Assembly: GCA_963576725.1 (NCBI GenBank)
Contig: OY755237.1
Coordinates: forward strand, 60,813,873 to 60,877,872
Length of the DNA: 64,000 bases
Direction of reading: 5' to 3'
Source of the DNA: Azorinus chamasolen
Taxonomy: Eukaryota > Mollusca > Bivalvia > Cardiida > Solecurtidae
Of this stretch, positions 57,651-64,000 are shown one piece after another. The position numbers and the translations under genes are program-made. The notes beneath the pieces are model-generated. The model worked only from the letters and a program-made list of their open reading frames with translations. It was not told the DNA's origin and ran no database searches. Every line of letters starts with the position of its first letter. The first letter of the stretch is position 1.

Positions 57651-58489
57651 ACAAAAAGAAAGAAAATTATTAAAAAACTGTAGAATGACCGCCTCTGGTG
57701 TGAAAACAAGTTAACCATTAAGACACAACTAACAGAATGTTTCTTAATATTATATGAAATTTGAAACTACGTTCAAATAAAAAAAATATTTATCTAAATC
57801 ATCTTGCTTACTTATAAATAACGAATTTGGTATCACAAAAGGTCATGAAATGATTTGAAATGCATTAGCCTGTAGTATGACTTGACTAAAGAACAAACAA
57901 CTGAATCAAGAATTTAAACTTATAAAGTAAACTAAACGTATCATGTGTAGGCTGGTGTCTCGGTTAATATGAATTGTATTCATAATTTGTTTGCGGTATC
58001 CGCATCAGTACATCACTGCAATGGTGACTGAAAAAGATATTTCGATTAAATTTATCAATTTTTTATCACAGAGGTCTGTACCGCTTCGAGGGTGTCTATA
58101 TGTACTATATAATAAAACGGGTTCCAACTAGCATAATAGACATCCGTGTACCACACGTATAAATATGCATGTAATTCTTGCAATTTCAATTATAATTTCG
58201 TAATTCTTTCGGCTATTTAAATCCAATATATTTTATTACCATATAAATATATTAGAGAGGTTTCGATTTCTTACGTGTACACGTATATGTTCCTCAGTTT
58301 TCAAAATCATGTTTCGAAATCATAACGTGTGCGCGTACGGGTAATGTGCCATACGATACCTGTAAACCTCTTGCTGGACAGTGCCATTTTCTTTAAATAG
58401 AATCAAAATGAGATTAGGAAGAACTAGAAATTGCATTAAGTAGGGGAATTAGGCCGCAATGACGAACATCGAAAGAAAATAAATATACG
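57651..58489. other. DNA without recognised feature
   Basis: AT-rich, no ORF or repeat of note apart from a short GTGTACACGTATAT stretch at 58275. Confidence 0.45.
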
Positions 58490-58615
58490 GACTGATCCGA
58501 CAGACGGACTCGCATGCATGCAGGGAGAGAGACAAATAGACAGACTGATCGACAGACAGATATATATACATATAGACTGACAGACAGAGATTGAAAGACA
58601 GATATATATTCACAC
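58490..58615. repeat. GACA/GATA microsatellite
   Basis: Interrupted (GACA)n and (AGATATAT)n words. ORFs rich in serine/valine/cysteine over it are artefacts. Confidence 0.8.
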
Positions 58616-58624
58616 ATGAAGTAA

Positions 58625-58740
58625 TTCTAAGGGTGGAATTAAATTACTGGCTTCTACGAGGATTCGAACCCCAGACCACTGGCCTACGAGTCCAACACTC
58701 TAACCATGTTGCTAAAGCGTTAACCCAACAGATATGCCGA
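58625..58740 (-). repeat. tRNA-derived SINE copy 1
   Basis: The minus strand reads TAGCAACATGGTTAGAGTG (A-box-like) and GGGGTTCGAATCCTCGTAG (B box), followed by AGCCAGTAATTTAATTCCAC. The anticodon-like loop reads CTCGTAG. Lacks a proper acceptor stem, so a SINE head rather than a gene. Confidence 0.7.
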
Positions 58741-58879
58741 TCATAACACCCTCCCTCTTGACATTTAGGAGCCAGGCATATACCCATGTTCTGCAAACCA
58801 GAATGTCCCTAATAATAATAATCCTTTACATGTATACATCCCGCATACAAACCGAGTTATCCTCGTCGCCAGTGAAGTA

Positions 58880-59000
58880 CATGTAATTCTAGGGTGGGTG
58901 GGTGTTAAGTTACTGGCCTCTACGAGGATTCGAAATCCAGACATCTGAACTAAAAGTCCGACACTCTAACCATGATGTTAATGGGTTAACCCATCATCAG
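58880..59000 (-). repeat. tRNA-derived SINE copy 2
   Basis: Same family and orientation, about 270 bp away: CATCATGGTTAGAGTGTCGG, GGATTTCGAATCCTCGTAG and a shared tail CCAGTAACTTAACACCCACC. One B-box base differs. The spacing suggests a local duplication. Confidence 0.7.
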
Positions 59001-59039
59001 GACTATTGGAAATTCCTTACATAGGCCTGTCACTTCAGA

Positions 59040-59220
59040 TAGGAATATATCTACAGATAGACGGGTAGATAGACAGATTGATAGACAAATAGACAGATAT
59101 ACAGATTGAAAGATAGATCGATAGACATATATCATAGATGGACAGGCAGTCAGTCAGACAGACAGATTGAATGACAGACGGATGGGCTGACTGACCCACA
59201 GGCAGGCTGAAACACAATAC
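59040..59220. repeat. AGAC/AGAT microsatellite
   Basis: Interrupted tetranucleotide tract (AGATAGACAGATTGATAGAC type) ending GACTGACCCACAGGCAGG. Confidence 0.8.
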
Positions 59221-60534
59221 GATTTAAGCACACACTGATTTGGTTCAAAGCTAAATTGATACAAAATACAGCATGACTCGGTTCAGATGAGCTTTTCAAC
59301 TGGGTCACTATATAGTATATATGATATTAAACACCTTTCATTTCATTTTCAAGTAAATTACCTGTTGTGACATGAAGAGAAAGGTTGGTACTAACATTCT
59401 ATCAACACATTTTACTAAAAACCTATAAAAATAGGAATTGAATGATGATTAACTTACACGTTTTGTTAAATGGTCTAGAAGCCACCCTACACGTTGAGAA
59501 CGTCAAAGGCCGATGATATTTACACATATATTGATGACGTTATACTAAGAAGTGATGACGCAATAATGATTACACGTATCCGAACACGTAGAAGTAAGGA
59601 ATTGAAACCTCTCTAATATTCTGACGGTAACTTATGCACAATTATCAATCCAACGATGATTTTCTCAAAATTTCAATTGTTTTCTGGGTCATTGACAAAC
59701 GTTCGTTCATCCCGGTATCACCTGACGATTTGCAGTTCAAAAGATGTCGTGGTTCAATAAAACAACACAATTTTATCACCAATCTCCATTTGTTTTGTCC
59801 TCTAAATATGTAAGCATCTAGCAACACCGGCCTTTCCGTCTCGATATGTTTCTGTTTCGGACAAATATGAATGGAGCCATTTCATTGGATGTCAAAGGAA
59901 AACTTGGGAAATCCTTGACGTTACGTACAATGGCTCGTTCCTCGATGATTTGAAGCTAACTGATACAGCCGGCTAGTTTTACATCGTTCTTTTGATGTTG
60001 GGGACTAGAAAGATGGTGATCGGTGATAGAATCGTGTCGTTTTATGGAATCACGCCATCGTTTGAACTGCATATGGTAAAGTTATCGCTGTGATAGGGTG
60101 GGGCCGGGGTGAACGAACATTTGTCAATAGCCACGAAATCATTATTGAATTTATAATGATGCATTTGATACCGTCAGAAGAGTATACTTACTTGGTAGTG
60201 AAATATCTTTACTTTCGGTAGCCGAAAGAATTACGAAATTATCATATAAAATGTAAGACTTGCAGGCTTAATGGTGTTTAACTGGTACATCTCGTACATC
60301 TCGTGACATACTGACTTTGAACTAATCGAATCATGCATTATTCATGCATATTTACAAATCATTATATCATTGTCGCCTACTCGCCTTAGTATATGTACAA
60401 AATATTATGTCACTGAATACTGTAAAAAATGTTTCAGCCGGTTTACAGAATACATTAATTCATCACCATATATGTACTCATTGTAATGCAAGTTTAGTCC
60501 AAAATACAGGATGTGTTAGTGGAACACTATCCCT
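59221..60534. other. DNA without recognised feature
   Basis: No coding signal or repeat family recognised over 1.3 kb. Confidence 0.45.
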
Positions 60535-60905
60535 CCGACAAATTTGACCTCTGACCCTGAAGGATGACCTTGACATGCCACTCCTCAAAATGTGCAGCTT
60601 CATGAGATACACATACATAACAAATATCCAGTCTCTATCTCTACTGTTTCAAAAGTTGTGGCCAAAGTTATATTCGATGATTTTACATATATATTTGACC
60701 TCTGACCTTGCAGGATGACCTTGACATGTCACCCCTTAAAATGTGCGACTTTCTAAGATACATATGCATGCAAAGTATTAAGTCTCTATCTGTACTGGCT
60801 CAGACGTTATTACCGATGTTAATGTTGTCGACAAACAAACAGACAAACAGAGAGGGCAAAACCAATATGCCCCCAGATCTGATCTGGGGGCAGTGTCTTC
60901 AAAGA
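60535..60905 (+). mobile_element. pearl-like element E (2 units) with perfect terminal hairpin
   Basis: Two ~152 bp units with TTTGACCTCTGACC, GGATGACCTTGACATG and AGTCTCTATCTNTACTG. Then come ACAAACAAACAGACAAACAG and the hairpin GCCCCCAGATC/GATCTGGGGGC. The shortest of the five and the clearest example of the terminal stem. Confidence 0.8.
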
Positions 60906-61374
60906 TCCCTATTCTTCACCTTCTTCATGTGCCTCCAATTACAGAATGTCTACAATGACTTGTGGAGGCAAGTAACCGCAGATTGGAATGGTCCAAAAAC
61001 CACATTGACATGGTTCCAGTCATATTGGATCAGCTTGAAAATCCCAAGTTTCCAAGACTTACTGGTGGAGTTACGAACCTCGGTGTCTTCCCAGGAGTTC
61101 GTATTTGGTGACATATACCCTTTTCCTTAATTTTGCTAGTAGTGTCACAGTAAGCATAAAGACCCAACAGGGCATCCACACATTCGAAACCGTCTGTGTA
61201 ATTAAACAGTATAAAAATATGCCGTTGGCTAGCGTTCTAACTTGAACTTCTAACTTATCTAACTGATATCAGTTACTTTTTGTGCGCACTTCAAAACAGT
61301 TTTCTGCATAGGCATGGCTACTTTATGTTTTACAAATTACTTGAACAAGTTGTCTCTTGTTCAGATCGTTCATC
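60906..61374. other. DNA with a codon-like stretch, unassigned
   Basis: Around 60900-61120 the plus frame reads LQNVYNDLWRQVTADWNG and the minus frame SWKLGIFKLIQYDWNHVNV. Neither is recognised, and splice signals are not convincing. Possibly an upstream RNF213-like exon on the minus strand; I could not support it. Confidence 0.3.
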
Positions 61375-61610
61375 AATAAAATTACAAATGTGAGTCATGC
61401 ACAAAACACCACATACAAAACAAACAACCGCCCGAACAGCACCAAAACAAGATAACACAGCAAGTGTACATAACTATCAAAACACAAAGAGACGCACAAT
61501 GCCAAAACACTCAATAGTTGGAAGATGGAAGTACTACTTTGGAACGGTCAGTGACAATAGTCACTGGGGGTTTAACTCGGTTTAAAGGCGCCAAACTTCA
61601 CACTCTAATC
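61375..61610 (-). mobile_element. Penelope-like element P16, F2 3' UTR only
   Basis: Minus-strand 3' end GCATGACTCACATTTGTAA, then the UTR with AGTGACTATTGTCACT hairpin and a decayed GGCGCC palindrome. No ORF remains. Confidence 0.75.
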
Positions 61611-61639
61611 AGCAGCTTTCTCTGTATTCTCCCCTTACA

Positions 61640-62010
61640 CTAGCAGGTTTTCTGAACGCCACCCCCTCCTTCTCTTCATATTTATGACAGAGGTTTCCTG
61701 ATTACATGTACACTTTCAGGTGTCATGTTGAAAAGACTTTCAGATAATTGTTTGGAGATGAATGAAAGAATGAATGAAATAAAGCATTCCTCACTTCTTT
61801 TACAAGGTGTTTCTCATCCTGTGTTGGTGGATTGTTTTTCTCATATTTTGTTGGTGTATTTGCTATGTCCACCTCGTCTATTAGGTATTCAGCTCCTTTG
61901 ACATGTAGGATATTGCTAAACAACCATCATCAGTACCAATGATAAACGGTACTTGTGCTGGAGGGTGCTTCATAAGATCCCCAAGTACAATATCCACGTA
62001 GGACTTTTAT
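61640..62010 (-). pseudogene. unidentified coding-like remnant
   Basis: The minus strand reads GSVLACWQHGTSLVQLLAES, then SYVDIVLGDLMKHPPAQVPF, IIGTDDGCLAISYMSKELNT. After a frame change it reads LIDEVDIANTPTKYEKNN and PPTQDEKHLVKEVRNALFHS. Codon-like over about 110 residues with one stop and one frameshift. Family not recognised. It may belong with the 54-55.7 kb remnant. Confidence 0.4.
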
Positions 62011-62092
62011 GACTCAGCTAGTAACTGCACTAAACTAGTTCCGTGTTGCCAACATGCTAACACCGAACCTTCAATTCTCTTCAATATCTGTC

Positions 62093-63040
62093 TTCATCTT
62101 ACGGGGTTTATATTTCTTAACTTATTCGGTTTGCCCGGGCCTGTTCTTTGCTTGAAGATTTTAACAGTCGTAATTTAATTATAAATGATAAACTTCTTAA
62201 GCAAGGTTACAGATATCACAAACTTCGTAAAACGTTTTCTAAATTTTATTATCGAAATTTACCACTCATTAGTAAATATAATTGCAATCTACGGACGTTA
62301 CTGCAACAAGGCATTTCTCAACCAGACTTTATGGGGATGTTATCTACAAACTTAAATTCGGGGTCATATCAATTTTTCATAATTTGTTTATAAAACGCAT
62401 TAAAACATTTAAGAAGAAAGGTTATGATCCCATTATATTGCAACGCACTGCATGTTTGGTTATCGACCCTTTTACAGTCAGTAGCTACGCTTCCCTCTTT
62501 GCTTGCGCGGTGACAGGCCGAGGGTAGTACTCTATGATGGTATACTCTTAAACTCGAATACGGGATGAGCAAAGTCATTGAGTACATATATTTGACGGAT
62601 TCTCACAGCTATCATGCTTGTTTTACATGTTGTCCGGTGTTCACCGTCGTCTATGTTGTGGGTAAGTTCGGGATACCTTTATTTACACTATTTGTAAAGC
62701 TAGGGTGACTTAGAGAGAAGTGTGAGGTTAGGACGTCCGTAAACCGGTTTAAATCCCCAGTGGTGTTTATGCTACTGACCGTGTAAAGGCGGTATTCTCT
62801 TTGTCACCCTTCCTTTTGTTTGCCTTGCGTCTTTGTGCTTGTGATTTTGTTCATGTATGGAGTGTTTGTCTCTAGTTCTTGTTTGTCTGTTGGTGTTTTC
62901 TGTGTTCATCTCGTGTGTTAGTGTGCGTTTGGGTGTGTGGTTTTGTGTGTGTGTATGTGTCAAGCTATCTATCGGTGTATTGGTGGTGGTTGTATCTTGT
63001 AATATGGCTTTGTCTGCTTGATTTTACTATTTTTCCATTT
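62093..63040 (+). mobile_element. Penelope-like element P17, F1, 5' truncated
   Basis: Starts at VYIS-LIRFARACSLLEDF (ACTTATTCGGTTTGCCCG), with NLIINDKLLKQGYRYHKLRK, FYYRNLPLISKYNCNLRTLL and LFIKRIKTFKKKGYDPIILQ in two frames. The 3' UTR has GGACGTCCGTAAACCGG and ends GATTTTACTATTTTTCCATT. Confidence 0.8.
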
Positions 63041-63884
63041 AACAACTAAACGAACCGTGTGTGGGTTTTCAGCCTGTAGTTTATAAAAAAATTCTTTAGC
63101 GACTTTGTCTCTTACACTGCTCTGAGAAAGTCATCTTCATTTCGAACATAATACCGAACACGCAATACAACCAATATTGAGTGCGATTGACATCGTTCAT
63201 TGCCACTTTGTAGAAAATTGGTTGGTTGGTTGCGTTGACTAACGCTCATTACAACTTTAGAGTAATTTGATACCCCAGAAAACAGGTGAGCGAATGCAGA
63301 GACAATTGGATGCGATGCACTACTATTATTATCGATAGAGTTTATCTGGTTCCATAATGGATTGAGTGCGAATTGGTTCCACAATTTATAGTGGACATTC
63401 TAGAGTAGACTCTTGAAGCAGATGTCGAATATGAAGAAGGTAGTAGAGTTCTTTGAAGAGTATTATTCGGTCTAGAGTTGCATTACGATTGATACAAATG
63501 TGAATCGAAATGATGGATGGGTTTCGTGTGTTATCATTGGTATATACATGTACATGTATTGAATTTGACACGATAATGTTTCATGTAGGTTTTGCCATGT
63601 ATCTTTTTCTAGTAATGTGAAATGTATTTTTCTAAAACTCTAGCTATCCATCTATAGCATGCGATAACAACGTTTCGTACATGTACTGAAAACGAGACAA
63701 TGATGTAATAGTTTGTAAATACATGTATGCGTCAAAAAACATGTGCATCGATAAGTCTAATGTCCCTTGTATGTCACAAAATACACCAGCTAAAAAGCAT
63801 GTTATATGACTCTTCGATGCCCTCATCTATTACTGGTAATTTACACGTCATTGCATATGCGTCTCCTCAAAACATGATACTTTT
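63041..63884. other. DNA without recognised feature
   Basis: No exon, tandem repeat or element seen. Confidence 0.45.
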
Positions 63885-63913
63885 ACCACTTTGACTTTAC
63901 TACTTTTTCATTC
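63885..63913 (+). mobile_element. isolated Penelope-like 3' tip
   Basis: Only the last ~28 bases of an F1 element (CTTTGACTTTACTACTTTTT) remain, joined to an inverted piece of the 380-bp repeat. Confidence 0.5.
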
Positions 63914-64000
63914 TAAATCAACGACCAGTGTATTTATTTTATGTTTGGTAACAAGTTGATACTGTTAGCTACCAGCTCTCGAAGGCCTTGAGATATAATG
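63914..64000. repeat. inverted partial copy of the 380-bp repeat
   Basis: Reverse complement of about 56270-56357 with very few differences (phrases ATTCTAAATCAACGAC, GATACTGTTAGCTACCAGCT). It continues past the right edge. Confidence 0.85.

Noticed and set aside
60708..61130. 140-codon plus ORF as a gene
   Set aside because: Its start is in pearl-like element E and the rest has no recognised motif or splice signals.

Overview
The window is eukaryotic, intron-rich, AT-rich DNA. It is probably from a bivalve mollusc: this is inferred from pearl-like tandem-repeat elements, the style of the repeats, and Penelope-type reverse transcriptase copies of the kind common in bivalves. No bacterial operon, rRNA gene or CRISPR array is present, and the only tRNA-like sequences are decayed SINE heads.

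The one host gene I can support is a large RNF213-like gene (AAA+ ATPase / E3 ubiquitin ligase, called mysterin in vertebrates) on the minus strand. Thirteen exons were rebuilt by eye between about 52.73 kb and 0.53 kb. Every junction examined keeps the reading frame and uses GT donors and AG acceptors. Together they encode about 685 residues covering two consecutive ATPase modules: Walker A GETGCGKT with Walker B LFFDEANTTE, then Walker A GKPGSSKS with Walker B VVLDEVGLAEDS, followed by FIGISNWALDPAKMNRGI. The 5' part of the gene lies upstream (beyond 52.7 kb, not found here). The 3' part, including the RING and the C-terminus, lies off the left edge.

The introns are packed with repeats. (a) About 18 fragments of Penelope-like retroelements fall into three subfamilies by 3' end and cluster at 16.3-25.6, 30.1-36.0, 40.1, 49.9, 56.8 and 61.4-63.9 kb. 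(b) Five pearl-like (HINE-type) elements have ~150 bp tandem cores, a GAC-type microsatellite and, in several, a terminal G/C hairpin. (c) There are several MITE families: TTAA-flanked piggyBac-like, a TA-flanked pogo-like element nested in a retroelement, a ~200 bp family in four copies, and one inserted in a minisatellite. (d) A near-perfect ~70 bp palindrome recurs about 20 times. (e) Minisatellites abut exons, one starting exactly at a splice donor. Decayed coding remnants include a LINE endonuclease (15.6-16.3 kb), a tyrosine recombinase plus SGNH-hydrolase element (42.8-44.2 kb) and two unidentified multi-frame remnants (54.0-55.7 and 61.6-62.0 kb).

The strongest candidate for something undescribed is a compact module in the 3' UTR of all three Penelope-like subfamilies. 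It has three stems (an 8-bp palindrome, an AGTGAC-type hairpin and an ACCG/CGGT hairpin) whose bases change together between subfamilies while pairing is kept. Second are the splice-site repeats in the RNF213-like gene: a 33-nt tandem donor duplication and a minisatellite whose unit repeats a donor sequence. All coordinates of repeats are read by eye and approximate; exon ends are exact to the base unless stated.
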